Shown here piece by piece: positions 26,703 through 35,490 of a DNA stretch of 64,000 bases (position 1 is its first letter; each line of letters opens with the position of its first letter). The stretch is from EB88 sp965199135. GTDB lineage: Bacteria; Acidobacteriota; Terriglobia; Terriglobales; Acidobacteriaceae. The stretch covers positions 3,564,409 to 3,628,408 of the forward strand of contig OZ240685.1 of NCBI GenBank assembly GCA_965199135.1. The letters run 5' to 3'. The notes beneath the pieces were generated by a model that saw only the letters and a program-made list of their open reading frames with translations, was not told the origin of the DNA and did no database searches. Both the position numbers and the translations under genes were made by a program.

Positions 26703-29009
26703 TTATCGAGAAAAGCGCACCACGATCTCTGTCCCCGCGGCAACGCGTGTTCCGGGCGCGGGCGCCTGCGCGCGCGCCAGGCCACTGCCGATGGCATTCA
26801 GGCCCAGGCCCACGCTGCCCGCGCGCTCTGTTGCTGCGCGGACTGTCGCACCGACAAAATCCGGGACCGACACATCATGCCCTGCTGCGACCTTGACGCT
26901 GCCATCCTTTGCCGCAGGCTTCATCACATCCTCGTCAGCAGCTGCCAGCTTCGACGACGACACTGGCACCGGCGGTGCTGCACCAGCCGCGGCTGTAGTT
27001 CCCGCCGGAGTCCCCGCGGCGGCCGCCTCTTCGTCTGCGGAGCCTGACTCGGCAACAGCTGCATCACCGCTCTGGACAGGATGGCGCAACGGGTCGTCCG
27101 CCGGCAGATCATTCACATCGGCAAATAACCCGTTGAGATCTGAAGCATCCGAAACATCTTCATCGTCCTGCGCGTTCGCAGCGGCCGTTACCTTTGCAAT
27201 CTGCTCCGGCGTCTTCACCGGCTCATCATGCGGAACGCCGAGGTACTCGAGAATCTGCTGCGCCAGATCGCGGAACACCGGCGCGCTTGCCTCTGAGCCA
27301 TGGTGCCCGCCCTCGGTCGGCGAGTCCATGATGACCGCAATGGTCACTGCCGGATTGTTCACCGGGGCAAAGCCCACAAAGGACGCCACATACTTCGTCT
27401 TCGAGTAGGTATGGGTGCGTACGTCAATCTTCTGCGCTGTTCCTGTCTTGCCACCGGCACTGTAGCCATTGAGCTGCGCTGACCTGCCGGTGCCATTCAT
27501 CACGACGCCGTGCATCAACTGCCGCATCTGCGCGGCGGCCAGGGTGCTGATCACGCGATGCGCACCGGGTGGCAGCGGGCTGGGCAGATCATCCACCGGG
27601 TGAAAGGGAGTTGCATGCAGATCAGGATTGCCGCGCACCTTGTTTGTGGTCTCCAACACGATGTGCGGTGGCAGGTATTCGCCACCATTGGCGATCGTGG
27701 ACGCCATTGTGACGAGCTGGATCGGCGTCACCGCGACCTCCTGCCCGATCGGGATCGAGCCGATCGTGGTGGGCTGCCAGCGCGCCGGAACCTTCAGCAG
27801 GCCGCGCGTTTCGCCCGGCAGCTCGAGCCCGGAGCGCTGCCCAAAGCCATAGGCATGAATGTAGGAATAGAACGTGTCCTTGCCCATGCGCTCGGCGAGC
27901 TTGATCGCAGCCACGTCGCTTGACTCGGCGAGCGCCTGCGCGATCGTCAACACGCCGTTATAGTGGTCGTCATGAACGGTGCGGCCGGCGACGACGATCT
28001 TGCCGCCTTCGCAATCAATCTTCTGCTCCGGCGACGTGACATGCTGATCGAGCGCCGCTGAATACGTGACCAGCTTGAAGGTGGAGCCCGGCTCGTACAC
28101 ATCGCTCAACGCATGATTCCGCAGCAGCTCGGGCGACGTGTGTTTGAAGTCGTTCGGATTAAACGTCGGGCGAATCGCAAGCGCCAGGATCTGGCCGGTG
28201 TGTGGGTCCTGTACAACTACCGTTCCGTTGAGTGGCTTTACCCGGTCCATCGCGCGGTCGAGAGCACGCTCGGTCATGAACTGGATGTTCGCGTCGAGCG
28301 TCAGGACAAGGTTCGCCCCGGGCTCCGGGTCGCGCTCCACAGAATCGAGCACATGCCTTCGCGCGTCGAGCGCCGTAAGCATGCGGCCAGGTTCCCCATG
28401 CAGCTGGTGATCGAACTTCTGCTCCACTCCGCCCAGACCATTGTCATCCACCCCGACGTAGCCGAGCACCTGCGCGGCAATGTCATTCTCCGGGTAAAAG
28501 CGTTTGAATTCTTTCTGGAAGTACACGCCTTTCAGCTTGAGCGCGCGCACTGCATCAATCACCTTCGCATCCTGCTTGCGCGCGATCCAGGTAAAGTAGC
28601 GCGAGCTGTTGATGCGCTTCAGGATTTCAGCAGGCTCGGTGAACTTGTCGCCTGGATCGGTATGCAGGACGGCCGCAAGCTGCTGCGCAAACTCCGCGCG
28701 GTGTTCATTGGGGATCTCCCCTGGCACCGCATAGATGGAGTTGACCGAGACGGTCATCGCAAGCTCGTGCAGGTCGCGATCGTAGAGCACGCCGCGCCGC
28801 GGTGCGACCTGGAACGTCCTCTGCTGCTGCTGTGCCGCCCGCGCGACCCACTCGGGGTTCTTGATCACCTGCAGCCAGAACAGCCGGCCCGCGATCAGCA
28901 GCGCCCACGCAAGAAAGATCCCAATGACCACAAACACACGCACTCGCCGCATCGGCGTTGCGATGTTGGAGGCTTGCCGCGGAACTTGCGCAAAGGAGAA
29001 CGGCTTCAT
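26703..29009 (-). CDS. ftsI: Division-specific peptidoglycan transpeptidase FtsI (PBP3) with PASTA tail
   Basis: A class B PBP of 768 residues: one span (about 24-46), dimerisation domain (about 65-230), transpeptidase domain (about 255-600), a long Ala/Glu/Asp-rich linker and one PASTA domain (about 705-768, VSVPDFVGATVRAATERAG). The active-site motifs are S309-T-F-K312 and K521-T-G. The middle motif reads S363-S-D365 rather than the usual SxN. The start MKPFSFAQVPRQ is preferred; MRRVRVF at 28952 and a TTG at 29036 are alternatives, all with weak ribosome sites. It lies between ftsL and murE as in most dcw clusters. Confidence 0.94.
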   Translation of the reverse strand: MKPFSFAQVPRQASNIATPMRRVRVFVVIGIFLAWALLIAGRLFWLQVIKNPEWVARAAQQQQRTFQVAPRRGVLYDRDLHELAMTVSVNSIYAVPGEIPNEHRAEFAQQLAAVLHTDPGDKFTEPAEILKRINSSRYFTWIARKQDAKVIDAVRALKLKGVYFQKEFKRFYPENDIAAQVLGYVGVDDNGLGGVEQKFDHQLHGEPGRMLTALDARRHVLDSVERDPEPGANLVLTLDANIQFMTERALDRAMDRVKPLNGTVVVQDPHTGQILALAIRPTFNPNDFKHTSPELLRNHALSDVYEPGSTFKLVTYSAALDQHVTSPEQKIDCEGGKIVVAGRTVHDDHYNGVLTIAQALAESSDVAAIKLAERMGKDTFYSYIHAYGFGQRSGLELPGETRGLLKVPARWQPTTIGSIPIGQEVAVTPIQLVTMASTIANGGEYLPPHIVLETTNKVRGNPDLHATPFHPVDDLPSPLPPGAHRVISTLAAAQMRQLMHGVVMNGTGRSAQLNGYSAGGKTGTAQKIDVRTHTYSKTKYVASFVGFAPVNNPAVTIAVIMDSPTEGGHHGSEASAPVFRDLAQQILEYLGVPHDEPVKTPEQIAKVTAAANAQDDEDVSDASDLNGLFADVNDLPADDPLRHPVQSGDAAVAESGSADEEAAAAGTPAGTTAAAGAAPPVPVSSSKLAAADEDVMKPAAKDGSVKVAAGHDVSVPDFVGATVRAATERAGSVGLGLNAIGSGLARAQAPAPGTRVAAGTEIVVRFSR

Positions 29010-29115
29010 GGCGGGAGCGAACCTGCAGTGCAGCAACAGAGTACAAGGACGAACAAGTCAGCTCCCTGAGCAGCCGACGCAACACTCGCCGCAAAGTGGC
29101 ACCGGGCGTCTTCCT

Positions 29116-29634
29116 CTACCGCCCGAGCGAAAACGGCCGCGCTTCGGCCAGCACCGGAGCCCCGGCCTCACCCGTGACGAAGGATCCGTCCGGGCGCACT
29201 ACCTGGCCAGGGGCTGGCTGCTCGAGGCCCATCTGCCGCGCCATCCGGTCGATGCGCGCAGGGTCACTCAGCTGTGCCTCATTCAAACGAAGCTCGCGGT
29301 TTTGCTCCTGCAGCTGCGAGAGCTGCTGCTTCTCCGTTTCCACTCGGTAGCCCGACTGGATGGACTGGTAGTGCTGCCAGCCGTAGAACATCACCAGCGC
29401 GAACAGCATCACCATCGCGCTCGCGAACGAGCGCATCTCGCGAACCCGGTGCGGACACTGGGCCTTCACCAGCCGTGAGTTGTCGATGCGTTTGGTAAAG
29501 AAGACCTCAGGCGTAGGGCCGCGGCGCGCGCGCTGTTCGCTCATCCAGCGTGCACTGTTGTTGCTGTTGTTGGCCGTGGAGCTATCCGCTTCCCGAGCCA
29601 TTCCGAAGATTTCTGCCAGCGCCTGTGTCGCCAT
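29116..29634 (-). CDS. ftsL: Cell division protein FtsL
   Basis: A 172-residue bitopic protein in the invariant dcw slot between rsmH and ftsI. The cytoplasmic tail is 67 residues. A span at about 68-88 (SFASAMVMLFALVMFYGW) is followed by a periplasmic coiled coil at 95-125 (EKQQLSQLQEQNRELRLNEA) and the ARIDRMARQMGL motif common to FtsL-type proteins. It is longer than E. coli FtsL (121 residues). Identification relies on position and topology because the family diverges fast. Confidence 0.85.
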   Translation of the reverse strand: MATQALAEIFGMAREADSSTANNSNNSARWMSEQRARRGPTPEVFFTKRIDNSRLVKAQCPHRVREMRSFASAMVMLFALVMFYGWQHYQSIQSGYRVETEKQQLSQLQEQNRELRLNEAQLSDPARIDRMARQMGLEQPAPGQVVRPDGSFVTGEAGAPVLAEARPFSLGR

Positions 29635-29733
29635 ACTGCACCCTTAAGTTCGTTCTCTCGCTGCGCTTGCTGCCCCATTCGAGCGACCGGGCCAGGCCGC
29701 TGTGTAAGGAAGGGGGTGATACGTGGTTGGGTC

Positions 29734-30732
29734 CTACGCGGATTTTACTTTCGCCTTGCGTTTTGGCAGGACAACCTGGCCCGATCCTTGAATTCGATCC
29801 TGATACTTGTTGCCGCTCCCTTCCGGGACGGGTTCTGTGGTTTCTGCGGCTCGCAGCTTCGCACTGCGGCTCCGCGGGTTACGCCTTAGTTCATCGTCGC
29901 TCGCCGTGACCGGCTTGCGCGTCAACACATCCAGCCTGCCGGTCTCCCGGCCATCCCGCATGGCGTCTTTCACCAGGCGGTCTTCGAGCGAGTGGAAGGA
30001 GATCAACACCAGCCGGCCACCCAGCCTCAACCGTGTCGGCGCGCTTTCAAGCAGCGCCTTGATTTCGTCCAGCTCACCATTCACATGAATTCGCAGAGCC
30101 TGAAAAGTCCTGGTCGCCGGATGGATCTTGTCGCCTTTCATTGTTGGGGCTGCGGCCTTTACCACGCGGGCAAGTTCTGCCGTTGTGTGTATGGGCCGAG
30201 CCCTCACAATGGCTCTGGCGATTCTCCGCGACCTCCTTTCCTCTCCGAATTCGTAAATCAGGTTGGCGAGATCGTTTTCGTCCGCCTGATTTACCACTTG
30301 TTCAGCAGTCTCCCCATGCGTCGGATTCATCCGCATGTCCAGGGGCCCGTCTGCCTGAAAACTAAAACCACGCTCAGCCTGGTCCAGGTGCATGGAGCTG
30401 GTGCCAAAGTCCGCCAGCACCCCATCCACGCTCGCCGGCTCCACAAAGTCGGCCAGTTGGCTGAACTCGGCGTGGTGCAGCGTGAACTTCGGCATCGCTT
30501 CGCCCAGTTCCGCGCCCAACGCGTCCAGCCTCGTCCGGGCCAGCGCGAGGGCTTCCGGGTCCCGATCGAATCCGATCAGGTGCCCTTTGCCGCCGAGTGC
30601 CCGGGCGATCGCCATCGCGTGCCCGGCGTAGCCCAGGGTGCAGTCCACATACACGCCACCCCGGCGCACTGCTAAATACTCAATCGCTTCGTTCCAAAGA
30701 ACTGGCACATGCCGCTCACCGCGTTCCTGCAT
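29734..30732 (-). CDS. rsmH: 16S rRNA (cytosine-1402-N4)-methyltransferase RsmH
   Basis: A 332-residue SAM-dependent methyltransferase (MraW). The start MQERGERHVPVLWNEAIEYL is preferred, with GAGG and AGGGG upstream; a longer start at 30771 would overlap mraZ. Motifs: YVDCTLGYAGHAMAIARAL (SAM binding), GFDRDPEAL, GVLADFGTSSMHLDQAERGF, DMRMNP and LISFHSLEDRLVKDAM, then RNPRSRSAKLRAAE at the C-terminus. It lies 28 bases after mraZ. Confidence 0.96.
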   Translation of the reverse strand: MQERGERHVPVLWNEAIEYLAVRRGGVYVDCTLGYAGHAMAIARALGGKGHLIGFDRDPEALALARTRLDALGAELGEAMPKFTLHHAEFSQLADFVEPASVDGVLADFGTSSMHLDQAERGFSFQADGPLDMRMNPTHGETAEQVVNQADENDLANLIYEFGEERRSRRIARAIVRARPIHTTAELARVVKAAAPTMKGDKIHPATRTFQALRIHVNGELDEIKALLESAPTRLRLGGRLVLISFHSLEDRLVKDAMRDGRETGRLDVLTRKPVTASDDELRRNPRSRSAKLRAAETTEPVPEGSGNKYQDRIQGSGQVVLPKRKAKVKSA

Positions 30733-30760
30733 ATGCCTCGGCCCCTCAGAGCCTTTCTCG

Positions 30761-31213
30761 TTACAACCCAAACGCCGCCAGTGCTTCCTGGTCCTCGGCA
30801 GTCAGCGGGTTCGCTTCCATGTTCTGCTTGAAGCTTTCGTGGTTGGCGACTTCGAGGTACGTCTGCATCCCGAAGACCACCACGTCGCCGATCGTCTTTG
30901 CTTCCTCTCGCAAAATCTGCGGGAGAAGTACCCTTCCCTGCTCATCCATCCGGGCGACCTGCCCGTAGTAGTTCAACCGGTCCAGAAGCTTCTTCTTCGC
31001 CGGGTTAAAGCTGGGAATCGCCGCCAGCTTTGCTTCAAACTTCTCCCACTCCGGCAGGGGGTGTACCTCGGCTACCTTGCCGTCCTTGCTCGTGATGTAG
31101 AAGAGGATGTCCTTCTGTTCCCCATACGTCTCGTCGATCTGGCGCTTGAACTCCGCGGGCAGCTTCAGCCGTCCCTTGTCGTCCACCCGGGCTGGATGAT
31201 TGCCGCGGTACAT
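30761..31213 (-). CDS. mraZ: Transcriptional regulator MraZ
   Basis: A 150-residue protein with two AbrB-like/SpoVT DNA-binding half-domains: first MYRGNHPARVDDKGRLKLPA, then ARMDEQGRVLLPQILREEA. MraZ heads the dcw operon and in other bacteria binds repeats in its own promoter. Here four repeats lie 67-106 bases upstream of the ATG (31280-31319), consistent with autoregulation. The ribosome site is weak (GAGACGG). Confidence 0.95.
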   Translation of the reverse strand: MYRGNHPARVDDKGRLKLPAEFKRQIDETYGEQKDILFYITSKDGKVAEVHPLPEWEKFEAKLAAIPSFNPAKKKLLDRLNYYGQVARMDEQGRVLLPQILREEAKTIGDVVVFGMQTYLEVANHESFKQNMEANPLTAEDQEALAAFGL

Positions 31214-31279
31214 GCGTGCCGTCTCGTTTCAGATCATTAATAGAGATTTAGCTGCATTCTGCGCCATGAATCTGGAAGA

Positions 31280-31319
31280 TTGCAACCACTTGACTCTACT
31301 TCTGACCACTTCCGACCAC
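31280..31319 (-). promoter_or_regulatory. Putative MraZ operator: four 10-base repeats
   Basis: On the minus strand, reading toward mraZ: GTGGTCGGAA, GTGGTCAGAA, GTAGAGTCAA, GTGGTTGCAA, in perfect 10-base register. Known MraZ sites are G-rich direct repeats at about one helical turn upstream of mraZ (TGGG-type in E. coli), and these fit that layout. The third unit is degenerate. The array begins directly after the putative -10 box. Confidence 0.75.
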
Positions 31320-31347
31320 AGAGTAGTCCAGCGACGACAGTTTTCAA
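31320..31347 (-). promoter_or_regulatory. Putative promoter of the dcw operon
   Basis: Minus-strand TTGAAA (31347-31342), a 16-base spacer, then TACTCT (31325-31320): a reasonable sigma-70-type pair. Transcription would start about seven bases on, within the first MraZ repeat, so bound MraZ would block the promoter. Confidence 0.6.
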
Positions 31348-31488
31348 ATGGTTTTCAAGCCTGTGATTACGGGAATGCCGTTACCAAAGTGGAAATCGGT
31401 GGAAGAGCTGTGTAAATCCGGATCAAACGCGTTTGAGGCCATTCCGCTCGTGGATCCGCGAATGGCCGTTGCAATTAGCGTAACGCGT

Positions 31489-31998
31489 TCAGGTAGCTGG
31501 AGTTGCGTTGCGCTCGCGCATTCTCCGCTGGAGGTACGCCGCGAGATAACAGACCACGGCGATATTCAGGATGGAGAAGACCATCTTCGGCCAGTTTGGC
31601 TTGCGCAGGATCTCGAAGAACTCCCAGGGCAGAAACGATGCGGTCACAATCAGCGTCAGGTACTCCGCCCAGGCCTTGCCGAGAACGAGGCCGACCCCTT
31701 CAAGCGTGTCCATCGCGGCGTAGCAGAAAATGCCGATCGAAATCACCCGCATCCGGTGCGGATTGATCAGCGAGAGCTTCTCCAGGATGATGCCGATGAA
31801 GTGCCCCTCCGGATCGAAACGGAGGTCGGTGATCCAGCGTGTCGCCACCGTGACCAGGTCGCGGTGGACCAGGCGCAACGCGCCGAAGCCAAGGGCGACA
31901 AACAGGATCGCCTTCACCAGCTTGGCGGCGCCGATAAGGACAAGCCAGCGATTGCTACGGGAAGGGTGAGAGCTCGGCTGAGGGTCTGGCTGATCCAT
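31489..31998 (-). CDS. DUF2127 family membrane protein
   Basis: A 169-residue protein starting MDQPDPQPSSHPS (an alternative GTG start lies 16 codons upstream). LIGAAKLVKAILFVALGFGA is the first span. The signature EGVGLVLGKAWAEYLTLIVT and FLPWEFFEIL is followed by two more spans. The family's function is unknown. It stands alone, 276 bases from mraZ, on the same strand, and its stop lies outside the mraZ promoter region. Confidence 0.8.
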   Translation of the reverse strand: MDQPDPQPSSHPSRSNRWLVLIGAAKLVKAILFVALGFGALRLVHRDLVTVATRWITDLRFDPEGHFIGIILEKLSLINPHRMRVISIGIFCYAAMDTLEGVGLVLGKAWAEYLTLIVTASFLPWEFFEILRKPNWPKMVFSILNIAVVCYLAAYLQRRMRERNATPAT

Positions 31999-32261
31999 GC
32001 TGAATACCGTGGGATGCGACGCGGTTCTCTTAAGGATACGCAACACCTCGAGGTTGCCCTCTGCGTCTCTGACGGAAGCGGGGCAACGAACCGCTCTTTC
32101 GGGACAAAAGCGAGGTTGGTCTCAGATGAATCCGGCTCCGGGGTACGAACGTTCCCCAGACGTCACATCGAAGCGGAGTAGAGTGCGCAAGGGACCAGAG
32201 CGCGCTTCCCCTACGAGCATCACACCGCCCATGCGTGGGCCACGAAAGGTACACAGACATT

Positions 32262-32822
32262 ATGAAGAAGAATGGCATCGTTCTTGCAGCTACACTCGCC
32301 CTCTCCCTTGGTTTCACGTCAGCCGCGATCGGCGCACAGAAGGATCCGATGGTCGGGGGCGCTGCCATGTACCCGACCAAGAACATCGTCGAGAACGCGA
32401 TGAATTCGAAGGATCACACCACCCTGGTCGCCGCTGTCAAGGCAGCCGGCCTGGTCGACACCCTGGAGGGCCCCGGCCCGTTTACGGTCTTCGCCCCGAC
32501 CAACGAGGCCTTCGATAAGCTGCCTGCTGGCACGGTCGACACGCTGGTCAAGCCTGAGAACAAGGATCAGCTGACCAAGATCCTGACCTACCACGTCGTG
32601 CCTGGCAAGCTCACCACCAAGGACATCATGAAGCTGATCAAGAAGGGTGATGGCAAGGCCGAGTTGAAGACGGTCCAGGGCGAGACACTCACCGCCAGCA
32701 CCCAGGATGGAAAGATCGTCCTGACCGATCAGAAGGGCGGCACGGCAACGATCACGATTCCGAACGTCATCCAGTCGAACGGCGTCATCCAGGTCGTCGA
32801 CTCCGTTCTGATGCCCAACTAG
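32262..32822 (+). CDS. Secreted fasciclin (FAS1) domain protein
   Basis: A 186-residue protein with a signal peptide (MKKNGIVLAATLALSLGFTS, cleavage near AIGA) and one FAS1 domain (about 45-186). The two family blocks are present: GPFTVFAPTNEAFDKLP with LTKILTYHVVPGKL, and NGVIQVVDSVLMP at the end. FAS1 domains mediate adhesion or matrix binding outside the cell. It is a single gene with its own terminator. An upstream in-frame extension is rejected because it would hide the signal peptide. Confidence 0.93.
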   Translation: MKKNGIVLAATLALSLGFTSAAIGAQKDPMVGGAAMYPTKNIVENAMNSKDHTTLVAAVKAAGLVDTLEGPGPFTVFAPTNEAFDKLPAGTVDTLVKPENKDQLTKILTYHVVPGKLTTKDIMKLIKKGDGKAELKTVQGETLTASTQDGKIVLTDQKGGTATITIPNVIQSNGVIQVVDSVLMPN

Positions 32823-32841
32823 TTTCTTCCGCTGCACCGCT

Positions 32842-32866
32842 AGGGCGCCCCCGTGGCGCCCTTTTT
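32842..32866 (+). terminator. Intrinsic terminator of the fasciclin gene
   Basis: An 8-bp stem AGGGCGCC / GGCGCCCT around CCCGT, followed by TTTTT on the plus strand, 20 bases after the stop. The next gene must start beyond it, which helps place that start. Confidence 0.9.
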
Positions 32867-32903
32867 CTTCTGGACGGAGCCAGGGCACGCGCATCCCACA
32901 GCC

Positions 32904-33437
32904 ATGCATCATCACCTCACCATGGAGCAATGGGTTCCCTACCCGGTTGAAGCTGTCTTCAACTTCTTCGCGAATCCTGAGAACCTTCCACCGTTGATGC
33001 CGCACTGGCAGGCGGCTCGCATCGAGTCCGCCCACATTGTCCCACCGCCGCCACCTGCTTCATCGCGCCGCACGGCACCGCGGTCTGCCGCCGGCGCCGG
33101 CTCGCGCATGCTGATCAGCTTTCGACCGGTCCCCCTGATGCCGATCAGGATGCACTGGAACGCGGAGATTGCGGAGTTCCGCTGGGATGATCACTTCTGC
33201 GATGCGCAGCTCTCAGGACCCTTCAGCTACTGGCGGCACTGCCACCATGTACACGCGGAGACGCGCCAAGGGCGTCCCGGAGCTCTGGTCACAGATGACG
33301 TGACATATGCCTTCCCGTTTGGTGTGCTGGGGGATCTCGCCTACCTGGCAGGCGGGGCACTGCAGGTGCGCTCGATCTTCCTCTATCGCCAGCGGCAGCT
33401 TCTCCGTTTGCTGCCGAAGGCGACCGCGGCAACTTAG
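32904..33437 (+). CDS. SRPBCC (START/Bet v1-like) family protein
   Basis: A 177-residue protein starting MHHHLTMEQWVPYPVEAVFN; a Met six codons on is an alternative. The opening 'V.YPVEAVFNFFANPENL' is the first strand and helix of SRPBCC ligand-binding folds. The pattern TDDVTYAFPFGVLGDLAYL near 135-155 is shared with the subgroup often found beside YfcH-type epimerases. A proline-rich insert lies near 50-70. The substrate is unknown. It overlaps the end of convergent dxs by four bases. Confidence 0.75.
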   Translation: MHHHLTMEQWVPYPVEAVFNFFANPENLPPLMPHWQAARIESAHIVPPPPPASSRRTAPRSAAGAGSRMLISFRPVPLMPIRMHWNAEIAEFRWDDHFCDAQLSGPFSYWRHCHHVHAETRQGRPGALVTDDVTYAFPFGVLGDLAYLAGGALQVRSIFLYRQRQLLRLLPKATAAT

Positions 33438-35332
33438 CCTGCCGCGACTGCCTTGGGCCGGCGGCGCGGGATTGCGTCGAGGATTGGCTTGAGCCGTGCG
33501 AGCGCTGCTTCTGCGGTGATGCCGTACTGCCTGCGCAGTTCATCGACCTTGCCATGCTCGATGAACTGGTCGGGCCAGCCGATGCGCACCACGGGTGTCA
33601 CGATCGAGGCGCGCTCCAGTTCCTCGAGCACTGCGCTGCCAAAGCCGCCGGCAAGCACGTGGTCTTCCAGGGTGACGACTGCGACCGCATGTTCGGCATA
33701 GCGCACCAGCATTTCCGCATCAAGCGGCTTCACAAAGCGCGGGTTGATCACCGCTGCCGAGTAGCCCCAGTCATTGAGCCGGTCCGCAATCTGTTCCGCC
33801 ATTGGCAGCAGAGCGCCGAGACCGAAGATCACCACTTCCTGGCCTTCGCGAACAACCTTCGCCCTGCCGATCTCCATCGGCTCCGGCTCAGCCTTGAGCC
33901 CCGCGCCCGGGACCACGCCCCGCGGGTAGCGAATGGCACTTGGTCCCTCGTGCAGCTTTGCCGTCAGGAGCATGTCTGCGAGCTCATCTTCATTCGCCGG
34001 CACCATGTGGATGATGTTTGGAATCGGACGCAGATAGCTGATGTCGAAAAGACCGTGATGCGTTGCGCCATCATCCCCGCTGAGCGAGCCACGATCCATG
34101 CAGAAAACCACCGGCAGGTTCTGCAGGCAGACGTCATGCACGATCGGGTCGAATGCTCGCTGCAGAAACGTCGAGTAGATGGCGCAGAACGGCTTGAAGC
34201 CCCGCGTCGCCATGCCGGCGGCGAAGATCACCGCGTGCTCTTCTGCAATGCCCACATCGAAGTAGCGCGTGGGATGATGGGGGCGAAACACATCAAGCGC
34301 CGTGCCGTTCGGCATCGCTGCCGTGATTGCGACAACTTTCTCGTCTGCATCCGCAAGCTTCACGAGCGTCTCTGCAAACACCTCGGAGTACGTCTGCTGC
34401 CCCGCGGGATGCGTGTGCCCGGTCTCCGGGTCGTACGGGCCCAGGCCATGAAACTTCTTCTGTCCTTCGAGCGCCGGCTGAAAACCGCGGCCTTTCTGCG
34501 TGATGGCATGGAGCAGCACCGGTCGCTCCTGCTGCTTGAGAAACTCGAAGGTTTCAATGAGGAGGCCGATGTTGTGGCCATCGAGCGGGCCATAGTACGT
34601 GATGCCGAAATCTTCAAAGAAGCTTGAGGGAAATACCATTCCCTTTGCGGCTTCTTCGGCGCGCTTCACGGCCTTTTTCGCCGCGGCCCCGCCAATGCGC
34701 TCCACCAACTGCGTCGCACCCTTGTGCAGCGAGTTGACATGGTGGTTCGTAACGATCTTATGCAGGTACTTTGCGATCGAACCAACGTTGCGATCGATCG
34801 ACCACTCGTTGTCGTTGAGCACGATGATGAAGCGCTTGGTCTGGTCCGCGATGTTGTTCAGCGCTTCGAACGAGATGCCGTTGGTGAACGCCGCATCGCC
34901 GGCAAGAGCAATCACATGCTCGGCTCCACCCGCTAAATCACGCGCGACCGCCATGCCGAGTGCTGCAGAGAGTGCCGTGCCCGCGTGGCCCGCGCCGTAG
35001 CTGTCATGCTCGCTCTCGGTGCGCAGCATAAAACCGTTCAGCCCGCCGCCCTGGCGAATGGTATCGAAGCGGTCTTCGCGGCCCGTCAGCAGCTTGTGCA
35101 CATAGGCCTGGTGGCTTACATCGAAAACAAACTTGTCGGCCGGCGTGGAGAAGACGTAGTGCATCGCGAGCGTGAGCTCGACGACGCCCAGGTTCGGGCC
35201 AAGATGTCCGCCATTTTTTGAGAGCGCAACGATCAGCCGCTGGCGGATCTCGCCGGCAAGCGATTCCAGTTCGGGGATCGTGAGCTTCTTGATGTCAGCC
35301 GGGGACTGTATGGTTCCAAGACGAGTGCTCAT
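33434..35332 (-). CDS. dxs: 1-deoxy-D-xylulose-5-phosphate synthase
   Basis: The thiamine-diphosphate enzyme that starts the MEP isoprenoid pathway from pyruvate and glyceraldehyde 3-phosphate. It has 632 residues. HLGPNLGVVELTLAMHYVF, VFDVSHQAYVHKLLTGR, YGAGHAGTALSAALG, the diphosphate-binding region GDAAFTNGISFEALNNI, DRGSLSGDDGATHHGLFDIS and RYPRG are present. GDAAFTNG replaces the commoner GDGALTGG. AGGAG lies four bases before the ATG. It is monocistronic and meets the SRPBCC gene tail to tail. Confidence 0.95.
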   Translation of the reverse strand: MSTRLGTIQSPADIKKLTIPELESLAGEIRQRLIVALSKNGGHLGPNLGVVELTLAMHYVFSTPADKFVFDVSHQAYVHKLLTGREDRFDTIRQGGGLNGFMLRTESEHDSYGAGHAGTALSAALGMAVARDLAGGAEHVIALAGDAAFTNGISFEALNNIADQTKRFIIVLNDNEWSIDRNVGSIAKYLHKIVTNHHVNSLHKGATQLVERIGGAAAKKAVKRAEEAAKGMVFPSSFFEDFGITYYGPLDGHNIGLLIETFEFLKQQERPVLLHAITQKGRGFQPALEGQKKFHGLGPYDPETGHTHPAGQQTYSEVFAETLVKLADADEKVVAITAAMPNGTALDVFRPHHPTRYFDVGIAEEHAVIFAAGMATRGFKPFCAIYSTFLQRAFDPIVHDVCLQNLPVVFCMDRGSLSGDDGATHHGLFDISYLRPIPNIIHMVPANEDELADMLLTAKLHEGPSAIRYPRGVVPGAGLKAEPEPMEIGRAKVVREGQEVVIFGLGALLPMAEQIADRLNDWGYSAAVINPRFVKPLDAEMLVRYAEHAVAVVTLEDHVLAGGFGSAVLEELERASIVTPVVRIGWPDQFIEHGKVDELRRQYGITAEAALARLKPILDAIPRRRPKAVAAG

Positions 35333-35490
35333 GCTGCTCCTACATCACCTTTGGGGAAACCCATACGATGACACCGCCAGCCCGTACCGGGAGCTCCCAC
35401 GACGGGACCTCAAAAGACCGTGCAGGCCGACCTTCCCTTGACCTTGAAGTATAGCAGTCACGTTCCCTGTGAGATGCCGAGCGGCAAACG

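Noticed and set aside
35340..35490. TATACT (minus strand, near 35450) as a dxs promoter
   Set aside because: No acceptable -35 hexamer at 16-18 bases; left unassigned.
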